From positions 1-64,000 of the forward strand of contig DVJP01000036.1 of assembly GCA_018716725.1 (NCBI GenBank): a stretch of DNA of 64,000 bases, given 5' to 3'. This document shows, piece by piece, positions 6,179 to 14,943 of this stretch. Source of the DNA: Candidatus Merdivicinus excrementipullorum (GTDB taxonomy: Bacteria > Bacillota > Clostridia > Oscillospirales > Ruminococcaceae). Position 1 is the stretch's first letter. Every line of letters begins with the position of its first letter. The notes beneath the pieces are model-generated. The model saw nothing but the letters and a program-made list of their open reading frames with translations, was not told where the DNA came from and searched no databases. A program made the translations under genes and the position numbers.

Positions 6179-8338
6179 CTAGTGGTTATCTTCGGCCTTC
6201 GGGGGTTTCATGGTCAGGGAGATGCGTTTTTTCTTGAGATCTACATCCATTACCCAAACAGTCACCACATCCCCCACATTTACGGCTTCCAGCGGGTGTT
6301 TGATATAGCGGTCGCAGATTTGGGAAATGTGAACCAAACCGTCCTGATGAACGCCAATGTCCACAAAGGCGCCGAAGTCGATAACGTTTCGGACGGTGCC
6401 TTTCAGTTCCATGCCAGGTTTCAGATCTTTCATTTCCATGACATCCGTGCGGAGAAGGGGAGGGGGCAGCTGATCTCTAGGGTCGCGGCCGGGCTTTTGC
6501 AGCTCGTCAATCATATCCCGCAAGGTAGGCTCGCCGGTTCCAAGCTCTTCCGCCAAGACCCGCAGGCCCTTTTGTTCCGCCCGGTTTTTCAAATCCGCCA
6601 GGGACACCCCTACATCTTCCAGGGAATAGCCGCAGGCTGTCAGCAGCCCCTGTGCGGCAGCGTAGGATTCCGGGTGCACGCCGGTGCTGTCCAAAATATT
6701 GCCGCCGCCAGTCACCCGCAGGAACCCGGCGCACTGTTCAAAGGCTTTGGCTCCCAGTTTGGGGACTTTTTTCAGCTGGGAACGGTCTGTAAACCGTCCG
6801 TTTTCCTCCCGGTAGGCCACAATATTTTTGGCCACCGCCGAGTTAATTCCGGCCACCCGGGCCAGCAGCGGCTGGGAAGCGGTGTTTAAATCCACGCCTA
6901 CGCCGTTTACGCAGTCCTCCACAACGCCGTCCAAAGCGGCGCTCAGCTGTTTTTGCGGCATATCATGCTGGTACTGTCCAACGCCAATGGCTTTGGGGTC
7001 GATTTTAACCAGCTCCGCCAGTGGGTCCTGCAAACGCCGGGCGATAGACACCGCAGAACGCAGGGAAACGTCATATTGGGGAAATTCCTCCGCTCCCAGC
7101 TTGGAAGCGGAATAAACCGATGCGCCGGCCTCCGAAACCACCATGTAAGAAACCTTTTCCGGGATTTCCCGCAGCATATCTGCCACAAACTGTTCGCTTT
7201 CCCGGGAGGCGGTGCCGTTGCCGATGGCAATCACTGTGACGCCGTATTTCCTGATTAAGCCGGTCAATGTTTTCTTGGCCCCTTCCACATCTTTGTGGGG
7301 AACAGTGGGGTATACAACGGAGGTGTCCAGAACTTTTCCGGTGCCGTCCACTACGGCGATTTTGCAGCCAGTCCGGTAAGCCGGGTCAAAGCCCATGGTG
7401 ACGGCGTTTTTCACAGGGGGCTGAAGCAGGAGCTGCCGCAGGTTCTGGGAGAATACCCGGATGGCCTTTTCTGAAGCGTCATCCGCCAGCTGGCTCCGGA
7501 TTTCCCGTTCAATGGCGGGATAAATCAGCCGGGAAAAGCTGTCGGCACAGGCTTCCGCTACAATCTCCCCGGCAGGCGTGTTATTTTTTACAAATTTTTT
7601 CTGAAGAGCCATAACAGCCGCCCTGGCTTCAATCACAACCGAAACCTTTAAAAAACCTTCCCGTTCTCCCCGTTCAATGGCCAAAACCCGATGGCTGGCA
7701 GCCTTGTGCACCGGCTCGGAGAAATCATAGTAGGTTTCATAAACAGAGGGGACGTCCGGATCAGCGGCTTTCACGGTTAAAACGCCGGTGCGGAAGGTAA
7801 AGGCCCGCAAATCCCGGCGGATAGCGGCATTATCGGAAATATCCTCCGCCACAATATCCCGTGCGCCGTCAATGGCCGCTTCCGGGGAAGGCGCCCCGTT
7901 TTCTTCCGATACGAAAGCTGCGGCTTTTTCCAAGGGATCGCCGGGCTGCTGGGAAAAGATCCAGGCGGCCAGAGGTTCTAAGCCACGTTCCCGGGCGGCG
8001 GACGCCCGGGTTTTCCGTTTGGGGCGGAAGGGGCGGTAAATATCCTCCAATTCCGTTAAAGTTGCCGCCGCGCTGATAGCCGCTTCCAGTTCCGGAGTCA
8101 GTTTTTCCTGGGCCTGGATAGCGGAGGAGATGTCTTCCCGGCGTTTTTCCAGGCTGCGAAGGTATTCCAGCCGCTCCTGAAGCCGCCGGAGGACCTGGTC
8201 GTCCAGGGAACCGGTGGCCTCTTTGCGGTAACGGGCGATAAAAGGGATGGTGTTCCCCAGGTCCATCAGCTGCACGGCGCTGGAAACTTGGCTTTCCGGC
8301 AGGTTCAGTTCCTGGGAGAGTTGTTTTAAAATGTCCAT
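6179..8338 (-). CDS. tex: Tex-family S1 RNA-binding transcription accessory protein
   Basis: 719 residues, the usual Tex length. N-terminal helical region beginning LSQELNLPESQV and containing TIPFIARYRKE, the signature of the family; a YqgF-type RNase H-like domain around residue 320 (MGFDPAYRTGCKIAVVD); helix-hairpin-helix region around 480-560 (VGVDLNTAS, FTDRSQLKKVPKLG); and a C-terminal S1 domain (LKGTVRNVIDFGAFVDIG) near 645-710. Tex proteins bind nucleic acid and associate with RNA polymerase or ribosomes; the exact role is not settled. An AAAGGA site precedes the ATG. It follows the Gld-like operon on the same strand but is separated from it by a hairpin. Confidence 0.96.
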   Translation of the reverse strand: MDILKQLSQELNLPESQVSSAVQLMDLGNTIPFIARYRKEATGSLDDQVLRRLQERLEYLRSLEKRREDISSAIQAQEKLTPELEAAISAAATLTELEDIYRPFRPKRKTRASAARERGLEPLAAWIFSQQPGDPLEKAAAFVSEENGAPSPEAAIDGARDIVAEDISDNAAIRRDLRAFTFRTGVLTVKAADPDVPSVYETYYDFSEPVHKAASHRVLAIERGEREGFLKVSVVIEARAAVMALQKKFVKNNTPAGEIVAEACADSFSRLIYPAIEREIRSQLADDASEKAIRVFSQNLRQLLLQPPVKNAVTMGFDPAYRTGCKIAVVDGTGKVLDTSVVYPTVPHKDVEGAKKTLTGLIRKYGVTVIAIGNGTASRESEQFVADMLREIPEKVSYMVVSEAGASVYSASKLGAEEFPQYDVSLRSAVSIARRLQDPLAELVKIDPKAIGVGQYQHDMPQKQLSAALDGVVEDCVNGVGVDLNTASQPLLARVAGINSAVAKNIVAYREENGRFTDRSQLKKVPKLGAKAFEQCAGFLRVTGGGNILDSTGVHPESYAAAQGLLTACGYSLEDVGVSLADLKNRAEQKGLRVLAEELGTGEPTLRDMIDELQKPGRDPRDQLPPPLLRTDVMEMKDLKPGMELKGTVRNVIDFGAFVDIGVHQDGLVHISQICDRYIKHPLEAVNVGDVVTVWVMDVDLKKKRISLTMKPPKAEDNH

Positions 8339-8374
8339 AGGATGGTTCCTTTCCTGAGAGTATAGACAGAAATT

Positions 8375-8402
8375 GGCTGGATAAGGAGTTCCTTATCCAG
8401 CC
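8375..8402 (-). terminator. Hairpin after the Gld-like operon
   Basis: A perfect 13-bp inverted repeat (8375-8387/8390-8402) begins 10 bases beyond the DUF4340 stop. The downstream U-content on the minus strand is modest (AATTTCTG), so termination may be partial. Confidence 0.6.
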
Positions 8403-8411
8403 TTTGCGGAT

Positions 8412-9926
8412 TTAGTAATCCAAATCGGGTTCTTCGCCGTTGAGCAGGGCTTCCATGTTTTCTACCAGCCGGGTGTAATAAGCCATGCGGCAGGTAAAAT
8501 CATTGCTGCCATTTAAGGCGATGGAGCATTTCCGTTCAGAAGTTTGGAAAATTTCAACGGTGTCTGTACGGTCCGGATCATCGAAATAGTGATAGGTGAA
8601 GCTGGCAATCAGCGGGCCGGTTTCACCGGACAGGTTGATGTCCTCCGCCGGGGCAGAGAGCAGATATTGGTACATTGCCCGGTAGTTTTCCAGGTCAATT
8701 TCCTCGCCGTTGCAGGTGACAGATTCCAAAGTGGGATCTTCTTCCTCACCGTCCTCATTGACTTCCGGTTCCCCTAAAGTGGTTTCAAAGGTATATACCT
8801 GGTCGCCGATGGTCAGGTCAACCTGGGAAACATCGTCAATAAAAGGCAGGAAAATCAGGGAAGAAAGCATCTGGTTCAGCTGGATATTCATCCAAGGCAG
8901 GCTGTTTTCATCCACCAGGAATACCTCATCCTTGCCGTTTACCATCACATAGCGGCCGGTGCCTCCGTCCGAATTTCCGATGGTCAGGGTAAATTCTTCC
9001 CCTTCCCGGTCAAATTCCACCACACAGTAGGGATCGGTCAGCCCATACTCAGCCAGGGCTGCCTCGTCCGGATGAATGGCCGCTACGCTGGCGGCTTCCA
9101 GGCCATAGGCGCCTTCGCGGATGGACGTGGTGTTATCTGTATGGAGGGAAGCGGTAACGGGGCTGGTGATAATCCAGGTGGAACCGTTTAAGCCATATCC
9201 GGCCAGTTCCTCGTTCATTTCGCCCATGACAAAGGTGAAGGGCGTATCACCCAGCTGCTCTGTCAGGGTCCCGCCGGTAATGCTCATAGAGCGGATATCC
9301 GGCTCCGTTTTTGCCGGTTCATCAGAGCTTTCCTCTGAGGTGGGGGCCACCCAGGTTTCGATCACAGTGGTGCTGGCAAAATCCGTTAAGGAATAGCCTG
9401 CGTAATTTTCAATGGTGGAAGACAGGGCGTAAACAGCCGGGTCGTCGTTGACCATGCCGTAGCAGCCGGTTCCAGTGGGAAGGGTATTGCCGATTTTTAA
9501 CACATTGGAGCTGCCGTCCGTGTATTGGACAGTCACAGTGGCTGACGGAGTATCCATGCCGTATTTGGCAAGGTCGGAAGGATTTTCTTCCACCAATTGG
9601 GTGGCGTTTAAGGTGGACAGGGAACTCATCAGGGAAGATGCATTGGCGTTTTGCTCAATATCTTCCAATCCCTGCACCTGGTAAGTGGATTCCGCTTCCT
9701 GTTTCACTGTAACAACACCGGCTTCGTTTTCTAGCGTAATGGTGTCGATTTCAGTTGTTTCCCGGGAAAACAGCTCCACGGTGGAGGATGTCACCGAAGT
9801 TTCCGATACAGAGGATTCTTCGGGTTCACTGGACTGCTGGGGCAGAAACAGGAGCAGAAGCAGGACCCCCACTAATAAAACCAAAACAACAGCGCCGATA
9901 ATCAAATTGCGTATCTTTTTGTTCAC
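8412..9926 (-). CDS. DUF4340 membrane-anchored protein
   Basis: 504 residues: one N-terminal membrane helix (about 8-30), a Ser/Glu-rich linker, then an extracytoplasmic region with two related blocks (IENEAG-type strand followed by VQGLEDI..., and DDVSQVDLTIGDQVYTFE...), as in DUF4340 proteins. The start is GTG at 9926 behind GGAGG and lies 2 bases after the GldG-like stop. Last gene of the Gld-like ABC operon. Family members occur beside GldA/F/G-type transporters in many bacteria; the biochemical role is unknown. The single anchor suggests it works on the outer face with the GldG-like subunit. Confidence 0.88.
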   Translation of the reverse strand: MNKKIRNLIIGAVVLVLLVGVLLLLLFLPQQSSEPEESSVSETSVTSSTVELFSRETTEIDTITLENEAGVVTVKQEAESTYQVQGLEDIEQNANASSLMSSLSTLNATQLVEENPSDLAKYGMDTPSATVTVQYTDGSSNVLKIGNTLPTGTGCYGMVNDDPAVYALSSTIENYAGYSLTDFASTTVIETWVAPTSEESSDEPAKTEPDIRSMSITGGTLTEQLGDTPFTFVMGEMNEELAGYGLNGSTWIITSPVTASLHTDNTTSIREGAYGLEAASVAAIHPDEAALAEYGLTDPYCVVEFDREGEEFTLTIGNSDGGTGRYVMVNGKDEVFLVDENSLPWMNIQLNQMLSSLIFLPFIDDVSQVDLTIGDQVYTFETTLGEPEVNEDGEEEDPTLESVTCNGEEIDLENYRAMYQYLLSAPAEDINLSGETGPLIASFTYHYFDDPDRTDTVEIFQTSERKCSIALNGSNDFTCRMAYYTRLVENMEALLNGEEPDLDY

Positions 9927-9928
9927 GG

Positions 9929-11407
9929 TTATTTGTTCCTCCTACGAATCCAAACAAAGCCGCCGACAACCAATACCAGGATAGGCAGGACAAACTGGGC
10001 GCAGCTGCCGATGAAGTTGGCCTGTCCCTGGCTGATGCCCAGATTGGTGCTGCCAAGGGTTTTGGGGATAATGGAAATTCCTTCTTCTTTGTCACAGATG
10101 TAATTGCAGGCGTTGAGGACATAGTCCGCGTTGTTGATTGCAGCAAAGTTCAAAAAGCTGGAGTTGATAATATCCACAGAGCCGAAGGCAACAACTCTGG
10201 AAACCAGCTGGGTTGTCCCCTCATATTTTGTGCGGGAGCCTTCCATAGCGGTTGCGTAAGCCCCTTGTTCACCGTCTGTTTCCGGGTCCCAGGTGGAATC
10301 GGAAGAGCCGATGGCATCGGGCGGAACCACAACGGCGGAATCATGGGAGCTTAACAGGATGGAAGTTTTCCGGTTGGAATCAACAGCCAGATCGCCGAAA
10401 GCGGATTCCAGGGGCCGGCTGGCCGGGATCATAACCGGAAGGTCGGTAGTAGCCAGTTCTTCTGTATAAAGTTCGTCGCCGTATTCCTGCATGGTCCAGG
10501 AGGGGTCAAAATAAACGTAGTTCGGGTCGGTTTCATAAACATAACCGTCGCCTACCACAATGCCCCATTCCTCCAAAAATTCCTCCAAGAGGGGAAGATC
10601 CGGCTGGCTGACGCTGGCAAAATACAAAAGGTTTTTGCCGAACTGCCCATCGTTGTCAAGGAAAGTATCCAGCTTGCTCAGTTCCGCTTCTCCCAGGTCG
10701 ATCATAGGGGCCGCCAGGATTGCCATGGTGTAATCGGCAGACAGTTCGCCGGTCATCAGGTTTACTTCCTCCACAACATAGCCGTTGGACTCCAGAATGG
10801 AGGTAAAGTCGGAAATGTCCGTGGTGTTATAGCCGGTAAGAACTGCTGCCTTGGGGGGATTGGCATTGGTCACGTTCATAATGGCGCTGGTCATAGACTG
10901 TTCCGCTTTAGAGGAGGTAATATAGGCGCTGCCGGTCTGCTGGTCCGTCTGGGTATTGAACAGGTCATACGCCGTCAAAGTCTGATACCGTTCGCCGCAT
11001 TCCACCAGAATGCCGCCAACGCTTAAGGTTTCTTTGGAATATTTCTGCTGAAGTTCCGGGTTTGTATACAGGTCAATGTATCTGACGGTAATTCGGTCGG
11101 AATATTTGGTGTAGTTCTGGATAACCTCATTGGCCTGGCGGTAATAGTCGTTCTGCCCGGAAAAGGTTTCCTCATCCGCCAAGACGTTAATGGTAACATC
11201 TTGATCCAGGTTTTCAATGTACTCAATGGATTCGTCAGACAGCTGGAAAATATTGTCCGTTGTCAGGTCAATATCCATGGGGAACCGCTCTACTAACAGC
11301 CCCACGATCACGTTCACCAGAACGAGGACCGCTACCAGGCCGATGGTCATGGCCGTGGCAAGGGAGCCGTGTTTCAGGCGCCGCTTATTCAATGTGATTT
11401 TCTTCAT
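9929..11407 (-). CDS. GldG-like auxiliary component of ABC transporter
   Basis: 492 residues. A basic N-terminus and one membrane helix (about 17-37) precede a large extracytoplasmic domain with alternating strands and helices (ITVRYIDLYTNPEL, GGILVECGERYQTL, KAAVLTGYNTTDIS), the pattern of the GldG/ABC_transp_aux family. A second helix near residues 463-485 (SCAQFVLPILVLVVGG) is followed by the positive tail RRRNK. AAGGAGA precedes the ATG. It lies between the permease and DUF4340 genes. In Bacteroidota GldG acts with GldA and GldF in gliding; in Clostridia the operon is common and non-motility roles in envelope or exopolymer export are assumed. Confidence 0.88.
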   Translation of the reverse strand: MKKITLNKRRLKHGSLATAMTIGLVAVLVLVNVIVGLLVERFPMDIDLTTDNIFQLSDESIEYIENLDQDVTINVLADEETFSGQNDYYRQANEVIQNYTKYSDRITVRYIDLYTNPELQQKYSKETLSVGGILVECGERYQTLTAYDLFNTQTDQQTGSAYITSSKAEQSMTSAIMNVTNANPPKAAVLTGYNTTDISDFTSILESNGYVVEEVNLMTGELSADYTMAILAAPMIDLGEAELSKLDTFLDNDGQFGKNLLYFASVSQPDLPLLEEFLEEWGIVVGDGYVYETDPNYVYFDPSWTMQEYGDELYTEELATTDLPVMIPASRPLESAFGDLAVDSNRKTSILLSSHDSAVVVPPDAIGSSDSTWDPETDGEQGAYATAMEGSRTKYEGTTQLVSRVVAFGSVDIINSSFLNFAAINNADYVLNACNYICDKEEGISIIPKTLGSTNLGISQGQANFIGSCAQFVLPILVLVVGGFVWIRRRNK

Positions 11408-11441
11408 GATTCTTTCTCCTTACAGCAAGATAAACGCCGGC

Positions 11442-12143
11442 TTAGTTCCAGCGGCGTCTTTCCAGCACGCGGACGGTAAGGAAAATAAATACAACCGCAA
11501 TGCTGACAAAGAACAGGACGTTGGAAATATTCAAAATACCGGACACAAAATCCTCATACCGGCTCATAAAGGAAAGGCTCAGGATAATATTCGCAATAAA
11601 GTCAACCGGGATAAGGCTGGCAAAGCCGTCGATCATCATGATGAACATCATGACCGCAAAGCTTCCTACCGCGGCGATCAGCTGGTTTTCTGTCAAGGAA
11701 GAAATGAACACGCCGATGGCGATTAGCGCGGCCCCTAAAATCAGGGCGCCGAAGATATTGCCGATTACCACAGACCATTCCGGGGCGGCAAAGGCGGCCA
11801 GGATCAAGGAATAAACCACTGTCACAGCCAGGGCGATGCAGTACATTAAAAATGCCGCCAGGAATTTGCCCATTACCAGACCGCTTAAATTGATGGGGGA
11901 AGTGAGGAGCAGCTGGTCGGTTTTCTGCTTCTTATCTTCACTCATGGAGCGCATGGTCAGAAGGGGGATAATAAAAATCAAAACCGTAAAGAGGCTGCTG
12001 AATACATAGGTAACGTCGGTGGTGTTGGCGTATAAAACGCTGGAAAAGAACATTCCGGCAAAGAAATAGAACACAGCCAGGAAAATATAGCCGATAGGAG
12101 AAGCGAAATAGTTCTGCATCTCCCGTTTCAGAATCGCAAGCAT
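11442..12143 (-). CDS. ABC transporter permease (GldF-like, ABC-2 family)
   Basis: 233 residues with six hydrophobic segments (about 17-37, 48-67, 97-120, 130-155, 165-185, 200-225). Between the second and third is the ABC-2 signature region with MRSMSEDKKQKTDQLLLTSP, typical of the GldF/NosY-like permeases. The ATG at 12143 immediately follows the ATPase stop and its GGAGG lies within the ATPase gene, so the two are translationally coupled. Predicted to form the membrane channel with the upstream ATPase and to work with the GldG-like and DUF4340 proteins. Confidence 0.92.
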   Translation of the reverse strand: MLAILKREMQNYFASPIGYIFLAVFYFFAGMFFSSVLYANTTDVTYVFSSLFTVLIFIIPLLTMRSMSEDKKQKTDQLLLTSPINLSGLVMGKFLAAFLMYCIALAVTVVYSLILAAFAAPEWSVVIGNIFGALILGAALIAIGVFISSLTENQLIAAVGSFAVMMFIMMIDGFASLIPVDFIANIILSLSFMSRYEDFVSGILNISNVLFFVSIAVVFIFLTVRVLERRRWN

Positions 12144-13109
12144 TTATTTTGCACCTCCGTCAGTGGGGATGGAATTTCCTCCGTCCTGGGTCAGCTGGAG
12201 GAAGATGTCCTCCAAGGTCAGTTCGGTGGTCTTTAAGCCAAGCAGGGGATAGCTGCGTTCCGACAGCCGCTTGAACAGCTCCCGGCGGATATCCGCGCCG
12301 GGTTCCGCTTCCAAAGAAAACTCGAAAACGCCCTCCTCTTTCTGGCCCAAGGACTGAGCGTCCTTCATGCCGGGAATGGTGGAAATCAGCTTCAGGACTT
12401 CCTCTTCCGGCCCTTCGATCCGGGCGATGTAATGGAAGTCGTCCGACAGGTTCCGGGAAAGGTTTTCCGCGGTGTCGTCCGCCACCAGCTTGCCCTTGTT
12501 AATGACGATAACCCGGTCGCAGACCGCCTGTACTTCCGGCAGAATATGGGAGGAGAGGATGATGGTGTGCCGCTTGCCGAGATTTTTGATAAGGTTGCGG
12601 ATTTCAATAATCTGTTTGGGGTCAAGGCCGACAGTAGGCTCGTCCAGAATCAGGACTTCCGGGTTGCCGATCAAAGCCTGGGCCAGGCCCACGCGCTGCT
12701 GATACCCTTTGGAAAGGTTTTTGATGATCCGCTTCTGCACATCGGTAATTTTAATGCGGCGGCAGATATCGTCAATATGCTCCTTCATAGGCTGCCGCGC
12801 TTTTTTCAGCTGGTAGACAAATTCCAGGTACTCCTGGACCGTCATATCCAAGTATAAAGGCGGATGCTCAGGCAGATAGCCGATGTGCTTCTTGGCCGCG
12901 ATGGGATCGTCCAGAATATCCTTCCCATCGATTTTTGCGGACCCGGAGGAGGACGAAATGTACCCGGTGAGGATATTCATCGTCGTGGATTTTCCGGCGC
13001 CGTTTGGGCCAAGGAAGCCTAAGATTTCACCCTGGTTTACAGTAAAGCTGATGCCGTCCACAGCCCGCTTGTTTCCGTAGACCTTGGTGAGGTTTGTTAC
13101 CTCGATCAT
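12144..13109 (-). CDS. ABC transporter ATP-binding protein (GldA/CcmA-like)
   Basis: 321 residues: Walker A GPNGAGKST (about 36-44), Q-loop region GYLPEHPPLY, signature LSKGYQQRVGLAQAL, Walker B VLILDEPTVGLDP and the H-loop SSHIL are all intact. A C-terminal extension of about 100 residues, typical of the ABC-2 exporter ATPases, follows. First gene of the four-gene Gld-like operon. Its leader (13110 to about 13313) contains an intrinsic terminator, suggesting regulated read-through. Confidence 0.95.
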   Translation of the reverse strand: MIEVTNLTKVYGNKRAVDGISFTVNQGEILGFLGPNGAGKSTTMNILTGYISSSSGSAKIDGKDILDDPIAAKKHIGYLPEHPPLYLDMTVQEYLEFVYQLKKARQPMKEHIDDICRRIKITDVQKRIIKNLSKGYQQRVGLAQALIGNPEVLILDEPTVGLDPKQIIEIRNLIKNLGKRHTIILSSHILPEVQAVCDRVIVINKGKLVADDTAENLSRNLSDDFHYIARIEGPEEEVLKLISTIPGMKDAQSLGQKEEGVFEFSLEAEPGADIRRELFKRLSERSYPLLGLKTTELTLEDIFLQLTQDGGNSIPTDGGAK

Positions 13110-13192
13110 TCCAAAAACTCCATTTCTTTTTCAGAATATTTTAGGCGGAAACGCCCGTTGCGGAAATTTGTTCAAAAAACTGACGATAGTCC

Positions 13193-13229
13193 AAAAAAAG
13201 AATACCGTAGAAGCGGCTTTCTGCGGTAT
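13193..13229 (-). terminator. Intrinsic terminator inside the Gld-operon leader (attenuator)
   Basis: On the minus strand the stem ATACCG/CGGTAT (13224-13229 with 13202-13207), extended by an inner AGAA/TTCT pairing, is followed directly by a T7 run (13193-13199). It sits about 85 bases before the ATPase ATG. A short segment at 13243-13249 is complementary to 13218-13224 in the terminator, and can alternatively pair inside its own hairpin at 13242-13255, giving an antiterminator arrangement. Confidence 0.65.
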
Positions 13230-13319
13230 CAACGCGGCAGCGGCAGAAACCTGCCAATATTCTGCTGTACCGTTTGGGCAAAAGTGTCAACTTTCCTATG
13301 TAATTTCCTGCTGTTTTTT

Positions 13320-13349
13320 ATTATAACACAATAGGGAGCAAAACGCAAC
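13320..13349 (-). promoter_or_regulatory. Promoter of the Gld-like operon
   Basis: Minus-strand TTGCGT (13344-13349) and TATAAT (13320-13325) separated by 18 bp. Confidence 0.55.
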
Positions 13350-13419
13350 CGCAATCTGGTGAAAAAGGAGTGACGGCCTTGTGAAAATGTTCTTCACAAA
13401 ACCGTCACATTTGACTTAT

Positions 13420-14706
13420 TTATTTCACAAAGTGCTGATAACCGCCGTGGAGCTGCGGATAATCGCTGCAATGCTCATGCCGGATCTCACCGTCAAAGGT
13501 CAGCTCGTAAACAGTGACGTTGGCAATGGGATCCGGGGCGTCAGCTTTGAGCACGATGCGATGGCCTTTCTGGGTAAATTCCACCGGGGAGCCGTCAGCC
13601 AGTTTCCGGACGGATTTCAGCGGGGTATCAAAGCCGCCCAAAACGATTTCGCCGTTAGGCGGGGTAATTTTCGCCCAAAGATACAGCTTTTCCCCGTCAT
13701 AAGTAGTGGAGCAAATGGCGCTGGGAGTTCCGTGGCAGGGGGTGGGGAGCTTTTTGCCGTAAACCGCCGCGCCGTTTTCGGAAAGCCACTGGCCAACCTG
13801 GGTCAAAGGTTCCACAGCTTCCGGAGGGACGGAGCCGTCCGGCGCCGGGCCGATGTTTAAGAGAAGGTTCCCGCCGCCGGAAGCCACCTGGCAGAGCATC
13901 CGCAGGATGCCCTGGGCGTTATAACTGTAAGGGGCAGCTTGTACCGAGTCCACATATCCCCAGCTGATGCCGTTAAAGGTCATGCAGGCTTCCCAGTCTT
14001 TAGCGCCGGCCGTGATCTGCTCTTCGGGGGTGGAGAAATCTTCCTCCAGCTTGCTGCGGTTATTGATGATAATATCCGGCTGCAATTCCCGCACCATCTG
14101 GTTCAGTTCCAGGGAGTCCCAGCCTTCCCAGCTTTCCATGGGGGCCGAGACGTCGTACCAGAGGATGTCGATTTTGCCGTAATTGGTCATCAGCTCCCGG
14201 TTCAGCTCTTTGATGTACTGGGTAAAGCGGCGGCGGGCCTCGGTGTCAAAGGCGCAGCGCCAGCCGTCGGGATGGTGCCAGTCCATGAGAGAGGAATAAA
14301 ACCCTACTTTCAGGCCGTATTCATGGCAGGCGTCTACAAATTCCCGAACGATGTCGCGTTTGCAGCCGTAATTGACAGAGTTGTAGGGGTTGACCTTGGA
14401 ATCCCAAAGGCTGAAGCCCTCGTGATGTCTAGTTGTCAGCACCATATACTTCATGCCGGCTTTTTTGGCCAGCTCCGCCCATTTCCGGGGCGCGCCGGGT
14501 TCCGGCAGAAAAGTATCCGCCAGCTTTTCATATTCCTTGATGTCCCAGTTTTCCACAGACATGGCCCATTCCTGCCGGCCGATCTGGGAATACAGCCCGA
14601 AATGGACAAACATCCCGTAACGGGCTTCCCGCCACCATTCCATCCGCTGGTCCCGGGTTCGCGCGATGCTTTCCTCATAAGCGCGCTTGCTTAACAATTC
14701 CGCCAT
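13420..14706 (-). CDS. Alpha-L-fucosidase, GH29, cytoplasmic
   Basis: 428 residues. GH29 landmarks are clear: RMEWWREARYGMFVHFGLYS at about 21-40, TTRHHEGFSLWDS at 91-103, the nucleophile Asp185 in ILWYDVSAP, the NNRSKLEEDFSTPEEQ segment (about 215-230) that normally carries the acid/base, and GGNLLLNIGPAPDG. The C-terminal 90 residues form a small beta domain. There is no signal peptide, so it should act inside the cell on imported fucosylated oligosaccharides such as host mucin or milk glycans. AGGAGG lies 8 bases before the ATG. It has its own promoter and no transporter or sugar regulator nearby. Confidence 0.94.
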   Translation of the reverse strand: MAELLSKRAYEESIARTRDQRMEWWREARYGMFVHFGLYSQIGRQEWAMSVENWDIKEYEKLADTFLPEPGAPRKWAELAKKAGMKYMVLTTRHHEGFSLWDSKVNPYNSVNYGCKRDIVREFVDACHEYGLKVGFYSSLMDWHHPDGWRCAFDTEARRRFTQYIKELNRELMTNYGKIDILWYDVSAPMESWEGWDSLELNQMVRELQPDIIINNRSKLEEDFSTPEEQITAGAKDWEACMTFNGISWGYVDSVQAAPYSYNAQGILRMLCQVASGGGNLLLNIGPAPDGSVPPEAVEPLTQVGQWLSENGAAVYGKKLPTPCHGTPSAICSTTYDGEKLYLWAKITPPNGEIVLGGFDTPLKSVRKLADGSPVEFTQKGHRIVLKADAPDPIANVTVYELTFDGEIRHEHCSDYPQLHGGYQHFVK

Positions 14707-14756
14707 ATTGAGTACCTCCTATATAATTCATATTGGCTTTGTCAGCCGCTGCTTTA

Positions 14757-14785
14757 ACAATACAAGATTGCCAAAATAAAGTCAA
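14757..14785 (-). promoter_or_regulatory. Promoter of the fucosidase gene
   Basis: Minus-strand TTGACT (14780-14785) and TATTGT (14757-14762) with a 17-bp spacer, about 50 bases before the start codon. Confidence 0.55.
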
Positions 14786-14943
14786 GGGCTTCTTAAAAAA
14801 CAACAAATTTATCTGAATATTGGAGGGGATTGCAGGCCCGCATAAAATTCCGCCGCATAATCCCATGTCGGGAGGCATAGGATTTAACATCCGGCCAACC
14901 GGCGCCAATGGGGCGGAGAATTGACGGAAAGGAGATTTTTCAT

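Larger units (their letters stand above)
13110..13419. other. Intergenic region: Gld-operon leader and fucosidase downstream region
   Basis: 310 bases without a gene. On the minus strand it holds a promoter (13320-13349), a 200-base transcribed leader with an internal terminator (13193-13229) and an upstream small hairpin (13242-13255). The remainder up to the fucosidase stop at 13420 shows nothing distinctive. Confidence 0.7.
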
